Positions 36,557-45,646 of a stretch of DNA of 64,000 bases are shown here, piece after piece. The stretch is taken from assembly GCF_032917945.1 (NCBI RefSeq), contig NZ_CP136624.1, positions 992,001 through 1,056,000 of the forward strand, in the 5' to 3' direction. The number at the start of each line of letters is the position of its first letter. Positions within the stretch are counted from its first letter, which is position 1. The notes beneath the pieces are model-generated. The model searched no databases, had not been told where the DNA came from, and saw nothing but the letters and a program-made list of their open reading frames with translations. The stretch is from Bradyrhizobium sp. sBnM-33 (GTDB lineage: Bacteria > Pseudomonadota > Alphaproteobacteria > Rhizobiales > Xanthobacteraceae). A program made the translations under genes and the position numbers.

Positions 36557-37581
36557 TACCGTTCCGTCAGCTTCAGTTCGATGCGGCGGTTGCGCTTGTA
36601 GGCGTCTTCGTTGGCCGCTGAGTCGAGCGGCTGGAATTCGGCAAAACCGGCGGCGACCAGCCGCTGCGCGGGAACGCCGAGGAAAACCAGATATTGCACC
36701 ACGGAGATGGCGCGCGCCGACGACAATTCCCAGTTCGACTTGAACAGGGGCGAGTTGATCGGCCGCATGTCGGTGTGGCCGTCGACCCGCAGCACCCAGC
36801 CGATCTCGCTCGGTATCTGCTTGTCGAGATCGATCAGCGCAGTGGCGAGCTTTTCGAGTTCGGAGCGGCCCTCGGGGAGCAGCACCGCCTGGCCGGTATC
36901 GAAGAACACTTCCGACTGGAATACGAAGCGGTCGCCGACGATGCGGATATCGGGACGATTGCCCAGAATGGCGCGCAGGCGGCCGAAGAATTCCGAACGG
37001 TAGCGCGACAGTTCCTGCACGCGTTGCGCCAGCGCGACGTTCAGGCGCTGGCCGAGATCGGCAATCCGTCCCTGCGATTCCTTGTCGCGCTTTTCGGAGG
37101 CTTCCAGCGCTTCCTCGAGCGCCGCAAGCTGGCGGCGCAGCGCGCTGATCTGCTGGTTCAGCACCTCGATCTGGGCGAGCGCGCGCGAGGTCACCGCCTT
37201 TTCGGATTCGAGCGCCTTATTGAGCTCATTGGCGCGGCCCTGGGCGTCGCCGGCACTGCTCGATCCCTCGTAGAGCCCCTTGAAGCGGTCGCGTTCGCCT
37301 TCCGCGGCGGCGAGGCCGGCGCGCAATTGCGCGAGCTGGTCGTCGAGCGTGATCTTGCCGAGCTTTTCCAGCGACAGCAGGTCGTTGAGCTGCGCGATCT
37401 TGGCGTTGAGTTGTTCGAGCGCCTTGTCCTTGCCGGTGACCTCCTGCGACAGGAAGAACTGCACCACCAAAAACACCGACAGCAGGAACACGATCGACAG
37501 CACCAGCGTCGACAGCGCGTCGACGAAGCCCGGCCAGTAGTTGAAACCGGATTCACTACGGCGGGCACGGGCGAGGGCCAT
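36556..37581 (-). CDS. OmpA/MotB-type peptidoglycan-binding membrane protein
   Basis: A 341-residue protein with a single N-terminal helix (ALSTLVLSIVFLLSVFLVVQFFL, about residues 18–42), a long coiled coil (about 45–185) and a C-terminal OmpA domain (VDGHTDMRPINSP...SNWELSSARAISVVQYLV...GFAEFQP) that binds peptidoglycan. The topology is that of MotB or of stators in TolQR/ExbBD-type motors. GGAG lies eight bases before ATG 37581. The next upstream gene encodes a MotA/TolQ-like channel, so the pair probably forms an ion-driven complex in the envelope. Length of the coiled coil is greater than in flagellar MotB. Confidence 0.87.
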   Translation of the reverse strand: MALARARRSESGFNYWPGFVDALSTLVLSIVFLLSVFLVVQFFLSQEVTGKDKALEQLNAKIAQLNDLLSLEKLGKITLDDQLAQLRAGLAAAEGERDRFKGLYEGSSSAGDAQGRANELNKALESEKAVTSRALAQIEVLNQQISALRRQLAALEEALEASEKRDKESQGRIADLGQRLNVALAQRVQELSRYRSEFFGRLRAILGNRPDIRIVGDRFVFQSEVFFDTGQAVLLPEGRSELEKLATALIDLDKQIPSEIGWVLRVDGHTDMRPINSPLFKSNWELSSARAISVVQYLVFLGVPAQRLVAAGFAEFQPLDSAANEDAYKRNRRIELKLTER

Positions 37582-37601
37582 TTTCAATTCTCCGACAATC
37601 T

Positions 37602-37747
37602 CGTGTCCCGGACGCGGTGCGGCGTGCAACGCCGCTCCGCAGAGCCGGGACCTACTCGCGATGGGTTCCGGCTCTGCGTCGCATCACCATAGCGTGTCGA
37701 AGACGCGCGTAAACGCGCTTATGGTGCTGCGCCGCGGCCGGGACACG
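37602..37747. repeat. Intergenic repeat, GTGTCCCGGACGCGGTGC family, long form
   Basis: The 146-base unit begins CGTGTCCCGGACGCGGTGC and ends with GCGCCGCGGCCGGGACACG, its near reverse complement, with an inner hairpin CCATAGCGTG...CGCGCTTATGG. It fills the gap between the two motor-like genes and could separate or stabilise parts of the transcript. Confidence 0.78.
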
Positions 37748-37761
37748 AACATTCCACTTCT

Positions 37762-38757
37762 TCAGCTCTTCTCGGGCTGCCTGGCGATCCGCTCGAGGAG
37801 CTTCTTGATCTCGCGGTTTTGTTCGCCCTGGCCGTCGGCCCATTCGCGGATCATCTGCTGTTCGGTGCGCATATGCGCGACCAGGCCCTGGATCGCCTCA
37901 GCCAGATTGGCCATCGCCGCCGTGGTGTTGCGGCTGCCGCCGCTCTCTTCCACCACTGCGCGGATACGTTCCATCGCATGCTGCAGTTCACCGCCGATTC
38001 CGGAAGTGCCATCGCCATATTCGCGCACGGTGGAAGCCAGCCAGTCCTCAAGGTCGGTATAGAAGCGGTTCTGTGCCTGGCTCGACTGCAGGTCGAGAAA
38101 GCCCAGGATCAGGGAGCCCGCGAGGCCGAATAGCGAAGACGAGAACGAAATGCCCATGCCGCCGAGCGGCGCGGCCAACCCCTCCTTCAGGGTGTCGAAT
38201 AGCGAACCGGCATCGCCGCCGACCTTCAAGCCGTCGATCACCTTGCCGACGGAACCGACGGTTTCGATCAGACCCCAGAAGGTGCCGAGCAGGCCGAGGA
38301 AGACCAGCAAGCCCGTCATGTACCGTGAAATATCGCGGGCTTCGTCCAGCCGGGTCGCGATCGAATCTAGCAAGTGCCGCATGGTCTGCTGCGATATCGT
38401 CATCCGCCCGGTACGTTCGCCGCCGAGGATGGCGGCCATCGGCGCCAGCAGGGTCGGGCGCCGGTCGATCGCGAGCCCCGGATCGGCGATGCGGAAACTG
38501 TTGACCCAGGCCACTTCCGGATAGAGCCGAACCACCTGCCGGAACGACAGGATGATGCCGATCAGGAGCACCCCGCCGATCAGCGCGTTAAGGCCCGGAT
38601 TGGCAAAGAATGCGACGATGATCTGCTTATAGAGCACGATCGTGACCAGCGCGCATAGCACCAGGAACACCAGCATCCGCACCAGGAAAATCCGCGGTGA
38701 GGACAGTTTGCTCAGTTCGATCTCTATCTCGGAGCGGGAGGTGTGGCCTGAGGGCAT
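37762..38757 (-). CDS. MotA/TolQ/ExbB-type proton channel protein
   Basis: A 331-residue inner-membrane protein. Helices: LVRMLVFLVLCALVTIVLY, LIGGVLLIGIILSF, YMTGLLVFLGLLGTFWGLIETVG and GMGISFSSSLFGLAGSLILGFLDL; the last two are the TolQ/ExbB/MotA pore pair, with the conserved GTFWGL and the small-residue stretch. The C-terminal 110 residues are a cytoplasmic helical tail. The OmpA-type partner follows after a repeat. ATG 38757 is chosen because upstream codons look non-coding. It is probably an uncharacterised envelope stator pair rather than flagellar MotA, given the absence of flagellar genes. Confidence 0.85.
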   Translation of the reverse strand: MPSGHTSRSEIEIELSKLSSPRIFLVRMLVFLVLCALVTIVLYKQIIVAFFANPGLNALIGGVLLIGIILSFRQVVRLYPEVAWVNSFRIADPGLAIDRRPTLLAPMAAILGGERTGRMTISQQTMRHLLDSIATRLDEARDISRYMTGLLVFLGLLGTFWGLIETVGSVGKVIDGLKVGGDAGSLFDTLKEGLAAPLGGMGISFSSSLFGLAGSLILGFLDLQSSQAQNRFYTDLEDWLASTVREYGDGTSGIGGELQHAMERIRAVVEESGGSRNTTAAMANLAEAIQGLVAHMRTEQQMIREWADGQGEQNREIKKLLERIARQPEKS

Positions 38758-38931
38758 TTGCGGGGTGTCATCCGTTACGAAAAGCCGCGCTGGCGGCCAA
38801 TATGGCACAGCGGGCTGGAGAAAAAAGCGGGCAAGCCGCGATTTCGGGCCGACAATGTGGAACCTCTTCCCGAAACCCGGCTTTGACGTCAGCGTATTTT
38901 GGAACGGTTCGATGTCCAACCGGGATTCTTC

Positions 38932-39090
38932 ATGACACTCTTATATCTATATCCCGCGGCGCGGGTGGCCATTGCCGCGTCTCTCCCCGTTCTGATGGCG
39001 GGCGCCTGGATGGTGCAGCAGCCGGTTGCGCACAAGCCCGTTCTCCCCGCGGCCGCCGCCGGCATTATCCGACCCGGAGGGTCGCGTTAG
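38932..39090 (+). CDS. Putative 52-residue membrane peptide
   Basis: A short frame MTLLYLYPAARVAIAASLPV followed by LMAGAWMVQQPVAHKP and an Ala-rich tail. It has one hydrophobic segment but no good ribosome site, so it may be noise. It lies between the divergent channel gene and the methyltransferase gene. Confidence 0.28.
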   Translation: MTLLYLYPAARVAIAASLPVLMAGAWMVQQPVAHKPVLPAAAAGIIRPGGSR

Positions 39091-39147
39091 CCCATAGCGG
39101 CGGGCCGGCTTTTGAAAAGGATCGTGCCAAAAAGGGAGGGCGTGGAC

Positions 39148-40173
39148 ATGAGCTTCGTCTCCACGATCATGGGCACCGCGGAGCGGGTGTCGCTGCCCGA
39201 CATCATTGTCCGGGCCGCCATCCACCAGCTCTGCTCACGCACCGCCGCGAAGCTCGCCACCGGAAATGCAGAAAGCGATGCCTGGCTCGCCGACGAAATG
39301 GCGGCACGGGCCATTGAATATGCCGACGCGCTCGATATCCAGCTTTACGAGGTGCCGGCCGCATTCTTTGCCCGCGTGCTCGGTCCTAACCGGAAATACT
39401 CCTGTTGCTTCTACCGCGAAGCGGCATCGACCCTGCAGGAGGCCGAGGAAGAGGCGCTACGCCAGACGGTGGAGCATGCCGATCTGGCCGACGGGCAGTC
39501 GATCCTCGAACTTGGCTGCGGCTGGGGTTCGCTGTCGCTGTGGGCGGCACGACAGTTCCCGCATTCGCAAGTTACAGCAGTCACCAACTCGAACGCGCAG
39601 CGCGAATATATTGAGGGCGAAGCCGCAAAGCGTGGGCTGGCCAATCTGCGCATTATCAGGTCAGACCTGAACCTGTTCGCACCGGAAGCGCGGTACGACC
39701 GCATCCTCGCGATCGAGATCTTCGAACATATGATGAACTGGCGCGAACTGATGATGCGTCTGTGCGGATGGCTGAAACCCGACGGCCGCTTCTTCCTGCA
39801 GATATTCACCCACCGCTCCGGGGCCCATCTGTTCGATCGTGCCGATGGCGAGGACTGGATTGCGCAGCATTTCTTCACCGGCGGCGTGATGCCGAGCCAT
39901 CACCTGATCCGGCAATATGCCGATCTGTTCGAGGTCGAAAAGGAATGGCGCTGGAGCGGCATGCATTATCAGCGCACCGCGCAGGACTGGCTGGCGAATT
40001 TCGACCAACATCGCGACGAAATCGAGCACGTGCTCCGCAAAATCCATGGCGGCGAGACCGCGTTATGGATGCGGCGCTGGCGCTGGTTCCTGCTCGCCAC
40101 CGCAGGCCTGTTCGGTTACGCCGGTGGCAGCGAGTGGGGCGTCAGCCATTACCGGCTCAAGGCGGCGGCTTAG
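39148..40173 (+). CDS. Cyclopropane-fatty-acyl-phospholipid synthase-like methyltransferase
   Basis: A 341-residue SAM-dependent methyltransferase of the CFA/mycolic acid synthase group. SAM motif I is ILELGCGWGSLSLWAA; later motifs are AVTNSNAQREYIEGEA, ILAIEIFEHMMNW and LKPDGRFFLQIFTHR. The C-terminal segment DLFEVEKEWRWSGMHYQRTAQDWLANF is CFA-like. It ends with a hydrophobic, Trp-rich stretch that may touch the membrane. AAAGGGAGGG lies upstream of ATG 39148. Substrate could be a phospholipid acyl chain, but the family includes other targets. Confidence 0.87.
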   Translation: MSFVSTIMGTAERVSLPDIIVRAAIHQLCSRTAAKLATGNAESDAWLADEMAARAIEYADALDIQLYEVPAAFFARVLGPNRKYSCCFYREAASTLQEAEEEALRQTVEHADLADGQSILELGCGWGSLSLWAARQFPHSQVTAVTNSNAQREYIEGEAAKRGLANLRIIRSDLNLFAPEARYDRILAIEIFEHMMNWRELMMRLCGWLKPDGRFFLQIFTHRSGAHLFDRADGEDWIAQHFFTGGVMPSHHLIRQYADLFEVEKEWRWSGMHYQRTAQDWLANFDQHRDEIEHVLRKIHGGETALWMRRWRWFLLATAGLFGYAGGSEWGVSHYRLKAAA

Positions 40174-40495
40174 CCCGGCGTTAATCGATTCGTGCCGGAT
40201 GCCCCCCGCGCGGTCATCTGCTGCAATCTTATGCAGTGAAACAGCATGTTCCCGACCGTCTATTTCCGATCCAAGAGCAAAAAGCAGCGATGGAACCGGC
40301 TCACGATCAAGTGAGTCCGGAAAAATCGGCGGCAGTTCAGGGTGATAGGCGTCGTGTGACATTGGGCCGCCGCGGAACCATATTGCATCGCAGTACGCTT
40401 TCCCTATCCTATCTGCCATCAACCGTGAGTTCCCGATACCGCTTACGACAACGTCGCGGATGCTCAATTCGCGCTCTCCAACTTGAACTGGGGCA
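40174..40495. other. Intergenic region before the RND operon
   Basis: 322 bases without a convincing gene. It must hold the promoter of the efflux operon, but I found neither a clear -35/-10 pair nor a regulator site. Confidence 0.4.
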
Positions 40496-41710
40496 ATGCT
40501 TTCAATGTCCGGACTACGAACGCAATCGGCATGCATCGTTGTGATGTTGACTGCGATGGCGCCGCTGTTGGCTGGCTGCAATGAACCCATCGCCGCAACC
40601 GCAGCGGCAAAGCCGCCCGAGCCTGAAGTAGGCACCTTCACCATCAGATCTCAGGCCCGCGCCATCGTTCGTGAATTGCCCGGCCGAATCGCACCCACCC
40701 GGGTCTCGGAAGTCCGTGCGCGGGTTTCAGGCATCGTCGTCGAGCGCCTGTTCCAGCAGGGCACCGAGGTGAAGGCCGGCGATCCCCTGTACCGGATCGA
40801 CCCCAAACCGTTCGAGGTGGAACTGCAGGCGAGTGAGGCCGCGCTGGACAAGGCGGAAGCCGCGCTCGATCTCGCCACCCAGCACGCCCGGCGCATTGCG
40901 ACGCTGACCAGCCAGCGCGCCGCGCCCGAGGCAGAGAACGAAAAGGCCATCGGAGCCCAACGCCAAGCTGAAGCTGAAGTTGGCAGCCGCAGGGCCGATG
41001 TCGCCCGCGCGAAACTCAATCTCGATTACGCAACGATCCGTGCGCCAATCAGCGGCGTCGTCGGCGCCGCGCTGGTGAGCGAAGGCGCGCTGGTGGTGCA
41101 GAACGAGACCACCAGCCTCGCCACAATCCAGCAGCTCGACCCGATCTACGCCGACTTCACGCAATCGATCTCGGAAATGAACAAGCTGCGCCGTGCGCTC
41201 GAAAGCGGCGACCTCGACCGGATCGCGCCCGACGCGGCCAAGGTCCGCCTCGTGCTCGACGATGGCACAGTTTATCCGATTTCCGGCAAGCTTCTGTTTT
41301 CCGATGCCAAGGTCGACGCCTATACCGGGCAGGTCACGCTGCGCGGACAGTTTCCGAATCCGAATCGCGAACTGCTGCCGGGCATGTATGTCCGCGTTCT
41401 GATCGAGCAGGGCATCGATTCCGATGCCATCGCCGTACCGCAACAGGCGATCCAGCGCGATGCCGGTGGCGGCAGCGAAGTCTTCGTGGTCAAGGACGAT
41501 GGCCGCGTCGCGACGCAGCCGGTCCGCACCGGCCCGATGCAGGACGGTCTCTGGTTGATCAGTGAGGGCCTGAAGGAGGGCGACCGGATCATCGTCGACG
41601 GGTTCCAGAAGTTTGTTCCCGGCGACAAGGTCAAGGCGAAGGCGTGGATCGATGCGGATGCCTCGGTTGGTACGATACCGGGAGCACCGGCAGCACAAGC
41701 GTCCCGCTGA
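40496..41710 (+). CDS. RND efflux periplasmic adaptor (membrane fusion lipoprotein)
   Basis: A 404-residue adaptor of the AcrA/MexA type. A signal ends in lipobox LLAGC, so it is a lipoprotein. The barrel-sandwich parts are RVSEVRARVSGIVVERLFQQGTEVKAGDPLYRIDPKPFE and IRAPISGVVGAALVSEGALV, separated by a helical hairpin (about residues 110–175). FVVKDDGRVATQPVRTG belongs to the membrane-proximal domain. It is nine bases upstream of the pump gene, so the two form one operon; no outer-membrane channel gene follows. A start three codons later (MSGLRT) is possible. Confidence 0.92.
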   Translation: MLSMSGLRTQSACIVVMLTAMAPLLAGCNEPIAATAAAKPPEPEVGTFTIRSQARAIVRELPGRIAPTRVSEVRARVSGIVVERLFQQGTEVKAGDPLYRIDPKPFEVELQASEAALDKAEAALDLATQHARRIATLTSQRAAPEAENEKAIGAQRQAEAEVGSRRADVARAKLNLDYATIRAPISGVVGAALVSEGALVVQNETTSLATIQQLDPIYADFTQSISEMNKLRRALESGDLDRIAPDAAKVRLVLDDGTVYPISGKLLFSDAKVDAYTGQVTLRGQFPNPNRELLPGMYVRVLIEQGIDSDAIAVPQQAIQRDAGGGSEVFVVKDDGRVATQPVRTGPMQDGLWLISEGLKEGDRIIVDGFQKFVPGDKVKAKAWIDADASVGTIPGAPAAQASR

Positions 41711-41719
41711 GACCGGGAC

Positions 41720-44700
41720 ATGCCCAGCTTCTTCATTGACAGGCCGATCTTCGCCTGGGTGGTCGCGCTTTTCATCTGCCTGATCGGCGCAATCTCGATC
41801 CCATTGCTGGCGGTCGCGCAATATCCGATCATCGCACCGCCCTCGATCTCGATCTCGACCAGCTATCCCGGCGCGTCGCCGGAGAACCTCTACAACAGCG
41901 TCACGCGGCTGATCGAGGAGGAGCTCAACGGCGCCTCCGGCATCCTCAATTTCGAATCTACCTCTGACTCGCTGGGGCAGGTCGAAATCATCGCCAACTT
42001 CGTGCCCGGCACGGAGACGGGCGCGGCGTCGGTCGAAGTGCAGAATCGTCTCAAGCGCGTCGAGGCGCGGCTGCCGCGCGCGGTGATCCAGCAGGGCATC
42101 CTGGTCGAGGAAGCCTCCTCCGCCGTGCTGCAGATCATTACGCTGAATTCGACCGACGGCTCGCTCGACGAAATCGGCCTCGGCGATTTCATGATCCGCA
42201 ACGTGCTCGGCGAGATCAGGCGCATTCCCGGCGTTGGCCGCGCCACGCTTTATTCCACCGAACGTTCGCTGCGGATCTGGGTCGATCCGGCCAAGCTGGT
42301 CGGCTACGGCCTCACTGCCGACGATGTCAACAAGGCGATCTCGGCGCAGAACGCCCAGGTCGCCTCGGGCAGCGTCGGCGCCGAGCCGAGCACGCCGGAG
42401 CAGAGGATTTCCGCGCTGGTGCTGGTCAAGGGCCAGCTTTCCTCGCCTGACGAGTTCGGCGCGATCACGCTGCGCGCCAATCCGGACGGTTCCACGGTGC
42501 GGCTGCGTGACGTCGCCCGCATCGAGATCGGCGGCTTGAGCTACCAGTTCAACACGCGGCTCAACGGCAAGCCGACTGCGGGCCTTTCGGTGCTGCTGTC
42601 GCCGACCGGCAACGCGCTGGCGACCGCCAGCGCCGTCGAAGCCAAAATGAAGGAACTGTCGAAGTTCTTCCCGGCCAATATCGGCTACGAAATCCCCTAC
42701 AACATCACACCCGTCGTCAAGGCTTCGATCAACAAGGTGTTGATGACGCTGGTGGAAGCGGTGGTGCTGGTCTTCATCGTGATGTTCCTGTTCCTGCAGA
42801 ACATCCGCTACACCATCATCCCCACCATTGTGGTGCCGGTGGCGCTGCTCGGCACCTGCGCGATGCTGATGGCGGCCGGCTATTCCATCAACATGCTGAC
42901 GATGTTCGGCATGGTGCTGGCGGTCGGCATTCTCGTCGATGACGCCATCGTGGTGGTCGAAAACGTCGAGCGGATCATGGCGGAAGAGGGCCTGCCGCCG
43001 AAGGAGGCCACCCGCAAGGCGATGTCGCAGATCACCGGCGCCATCATCGGCATCACGCTGGTGCTGATGGCCGTGTTCGTGCCGATGGCGTTCTTCCCGG
43101 GATCGGTCGGCATCATCTATCGCCAGTTCTCGGTCACCATGATCTCGGCCATCGCCTTCTCCGCGTTGCTGGCGCTTTCGCTGACGCCGGCGCTGTGCGC
43201 GACGCTATTGAAGCCGGTCGAGGCTGGCCACGGCCATGCGCGCAAGGGCGTGTTCGGCTGGTTCAACCGTGTGCTCGAGACGAGCCGTGGCGGCTATTCG
43301 CGCACCGTGCGGGGCTCGCTGAAGCGCACCGGGCGTTTGATGCTGATCTACGCCGCGCTGCTCATCGGCCTCGGCTGGGCCTTCGTCCGGCTGCCCGGCG
43401 GGTTCCTGCCGGTCGACGACCAGGGCTTCATCACGACAGACGTGCAAACGCCGTCCGACTCTTCCTATGCCCGCACCGAAGCGGCGGTCGAGGCCGTGGA
43501 GAAGTATCTGCTCAATCGCGCTGGCGTCGAGGACGTCACGTTCCTCACCGGCTTCAGCTTCCTCGGCCAGGGCATGAACACTGCGCAGGCCTTCATCACG
43601 TTGAAGGACTGGTCGGAGCGGGGGCGCAAGGATTCCGCCGCCGCGATCGTCGCCGACATCAACCGCGAGCTCTCGTCAATCCGTGACGCCAGGATATCGG
43701 CGCTGCAGCCGCCGCCGATCGACAATCTCGGCAATTCCTCCGGCTTCTCGTTCCGCCTGCAGGACCGCGGGCAGAAGGGCTATCCGGCGCTGGTCGCCGC
43801 ATCCGAGCGGCTGATCGCTGAAGCCAACGCCAGCCCCATCTTGCAGAAAGTCTATGTCGAGGGCCTGCCGCCGGCGCCGCAGGTTAATCTGGTGATCGAC
43901 CGCGAGAAAGCCGGTGCGTTCGGCGTCACCTTCGAGGACATCAACCAGACGATTTCGACCAATCTCGGCTCGAACTATATCAACGACTTTCCGAACCGCG
44001 GCAGGATGCAGCGCGTGATCGTGCAGGCCGACCGCGTCAGCCGCATGAACGCCGACGACATCCTCAACTACAACGTCAAGAACAGCCGCGGGCAATTGGT
44101 GCCGTTCTCCGCCTTCGCCACGGTGCAGTGGTCGAAGGGGCCGACCCAGATCGCGGGCTTCAACTATTATCCCGCCGTGCGCATCTCAGGCGAGGCCAGG
44201 CCCGGCTTCACCTCCGGCGATGCCATCGCAGAGATGGAGCGGCTCGCGGGCAAGCTGCCGCGCGGCTTCGGTTTCGAATGGACCGGCCAGTCGCTGCAGG
44301 AAAAGCTGTCGGGCTCGCAGGCGCCGTTCCTGCTCGGCCTCTCGGTGCTGGTGGTGTTCCTGCTGCTCGCCGCTCTCTATGAGAGCTGGACCATTCCGCT
44401 TGCGGTCTTGCTGACGGTGCCGCTCGGCATCTGCGGCGCGGTGATTGCCGCGACCATGCGGGGGCTGCCGAACGACGTCTATTTCACCGTCGGCCTGATC
44501 ACCATCATTGGCCTGGCGGCGAAAGACGCCATCCTCATCATCGAATTCGCCAAGGATTTGCGTGCGCAAGGTAAGCCGCTGATTGAAGCGACGGTCGAAG
44601 CCTGTTCGTTGCGCTTCCGGCCGATTCTGATGACGGGCCTGGCCTTCGTCTGCGGCGTGCTGCCGATGGCGATTGCGACGGGAGCCGGCGGCGCCAGCCA

Positions 44701-44875
44701 GCAGGCGCTCGGCACCAGCGTGATGGGCGGCATGATCGCGGTGGTGATTTTGGCGCTGTTGATGGTGCCGGTGTTCTTCGTCAGCGTGCAGCGCGTGCTG
44801 GCGGGGGACCGTGAGAAAGTGGAGGAAGTGGCGGGAGCCGAGGTGGTCGGCCGGCCGGCGCCGGTGAAGTCATAG
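41720..44875 (+). CDS. RND (HAE1) multidrug efflux permease
   Basis: A 1051-residue inner-membrane pump of the AcrB class, full length. The N-terminus MPSFFIDRPIFAWVVALFIC, the TM4 proton-relay Asp pair in VDDAIVVVENVERIM, GGFLPVDDQGF and the late GLAAKDAILIIEFAKDLR are standard. Hydrophobic multidrug or solvent substrates are typical. The last 141 bases recur in diverged form at 48970–49109 with a frameshift. A TetR regulator gene converges from the other side. Confidence 0.94.
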   Translation: MPSFFIDRPIFAWVVALFICLIGAISIPLLAVAQYPIIAPPSISISTSYPGASPENLYNSVTRLIEEELNGASGILNFESTSDSLGQVEIIANFVPGTETGAASVEVQNRLKRVEARLPRAVIQQGILVEEASSAVLQIITLNSTDGSLDEIGLGDFMIRNVLGEIRRIPGVGRATLYSTERSLRIWVDPAKLVGYGLTADDVNKAISAQNAQVASGSVGAEPSTPEQRISALVLVKGQLSSPDEFGAITLRANPDGSTVRLRDVARIEIGGLSYQFNTRLNGKPTAGLSVLLSPTGNALATASAVEAKMKELSKFFPANIGYEIPYNITPVVKASINKVLMTLVEAVVLVFIVMFLFLQNIRYTIIPTIVVPVALLGTCAMLMAAGYSINMLTMFGMVLAVGILVDDAIVVVENVERIMAEEGLPPKEATRKAMSQITGAIIGITLVLMAVFVPMAFFPGSVGIIYRQFSVTMISAIAFSALLALSLTPALCATLLKPVEAGHGHARKGVFGWFNRVLETSRGGYSRTVRGSLKRTGRLMLIYAALLIGLGWAFVRLPGGFLPVDDQGFITTDVQTPSDSSYARTEAAVEAVEKYLLNRAGVEDVTFLTGFSFLGQGMNTAQAFITLKDWSERGRKDSAAAIVADINRELSSIRDARISALQPPPIDNLGNSSGFSFRLQDRGQKGYPALVAASERLIAEANASPILQKVYVEGLPPAPQVNLVIDREKAGAFGVTFEDINQTISTNLGSNYINDFPNRGRMQRVIVQADRVSRMNADDILNYNVKNSRGQLVPFSAFATVQWSKGPTQIAGFNYYPAVRISGEARPGFTSGDAIAEMERLAGKLPRGFGFEWTGQSLQEKLSGSQAPFLLGLSVLVVFLLLAALYESWTIPLAVLLTVPLGICGAVIAATMRGLPNDVYFTVGLITIIGLAAKDAILIIEFAKDLRAQGKPLIEATVEACSLRFRPILMTGLAFVCGVLPMAIATGAGGASQQALGTSVMGGMIAVVILALLMVPVFFVSVQRVLAGDREKVEEVAGAEVVGRPAPVKS

Positions 44876-44937
44876 GCCGAGTGTTTAGCGCCAACCGGTT
44901 TGCGGCCATGAGCGGATCTTATTGCATGCAGCTAGTG

Positions 44938-45549
44938 TCATGTTGCTGGGTTCCCCAGCCCTTCCACCAGCGTACTCAAGGCCGCATCCAAGGGGGCCGA
45001 TCCCACCTTCTCGGGCACCAAGAGCCCATCGATCGCAAGCATGGTCATGCCGTGGACGAGCCCCCAGCCGGCTGCCGCCTGACCTTCTATCGGCCGCTTG
45101 CGAATGCTCCCCGCGGCGTGGCCGCGCCGGAGGATTTCGAGGAGAACATCGAACACCGCCAGCCCCCGCTCATTGAGATGTATTCCCACCGATTTCCCCT
45201 CCTCCGCGCTAAACATCAGGCGGTAGAGAGCCGGGTTGTTCGTTCCGAACGCGACGTAGGCACGAGCTACCGTAGTAATTTCGTCGCGCAGGGATTTTGG
45301 CGCTTTGGGCTTCGCGGCCGATAAAGACTCCCGCAGCCGGTCGAACCCAATCATGGCGAGTTCTGCAAGCAGCGCGGCTTTGTCCGGAAAGTGCTTGTAG
45401 GGGGCCGCATGGCTTACGCCAGCTCGGCGGGCGACTTCCCGCAGCGTGAACTGCCAGCCTTTCTCCTCCCGAAGCATATCTAACGCCGTCTCGATAACCG
45501 CGCGACGGAGATCACCGTGGTGATAGGGGCGGTTGGGTGCGTCCTGCAT
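44938..45549 (-). CDS. TetR family transcriptional regulator
   Basis: A 203-residue repressor. The helix-turn-helix is FTLREVARRAGVSHAAPYKHFPDKAALLAEL (residues about 34–64), followed by a TetR_C_33-like ligand domain (YVAFGTNNPALYRLMFSAE). It is divergent from the chimeric dehydrogenase operon with only about 97 bases between starts, so it most likely controls that operon and itself; the RND operon converging on it is a second possible target. Confidence 0.9.
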   Translation of the reverse strand: MQDAPNRPYHHGDLRRAVIETALDMLREEKGWQFTLREVARRAGVSHAAPYKHFPDKAALLAELAMIGFDRLRESLSAAKPKAPKSLRDEITTVARAYVAFGTNNPALYRLMFSAEEGKSVGIHLNERGLAVFDVLLEILRRGHAAGSIRKRPIEGQAAAGWGLVHGMTMLAIDGLLVPEKVGSAPLDAALSTLVEGLGNPAT

Positions 45550-45575
45550 CGTACCTCAAAGTTTCTTATGGATAC

Positions 45576-45634
45576 ATTGTTGACAGTGGCTACTTAAGCG
45601 CCTATGTCGAGGGCGTAAGTTTCTATTGTCTACA
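45576..45634 (+). promoter_or_regulatory. Promoter and candidate TetR operators for the chimeric operon
   Basis: TTGACA at 45580–45585 and TATGTC at 45603–45608 with 17 bases between them form a plausible sigma-70 promoter. ATTGTTGACA (45576–45585) and ATTGTCTACA (45625–45634) are two similar copies of an ATTGT-N2-ACA motif with dyad symmetry. One overlaps the -35 and one lies just downstream, positions suited to repression by the divergent TetR. Confidence 0.42.
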
Positions 45635-45646
45635 TCGGAGTGGACC

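Noticed and set aside
36556..38757. Zorya-type anti-phage system, because of a MotA/MotB-like pair (ZorA/ZorB)
   Set aside because: No helicase or nuclease genes (ZorC/D/E) are adjacent, the channel protein lacks a very long cytoplasmic tail, and the neighbours are a GNAT enzyme, repeats and core genes.
40063..40644. 193-residue frame on the minus strand before the RND operon
   Set aside because: It overlaps the ends of two genes on the other strand and has no ribosome site or family features.
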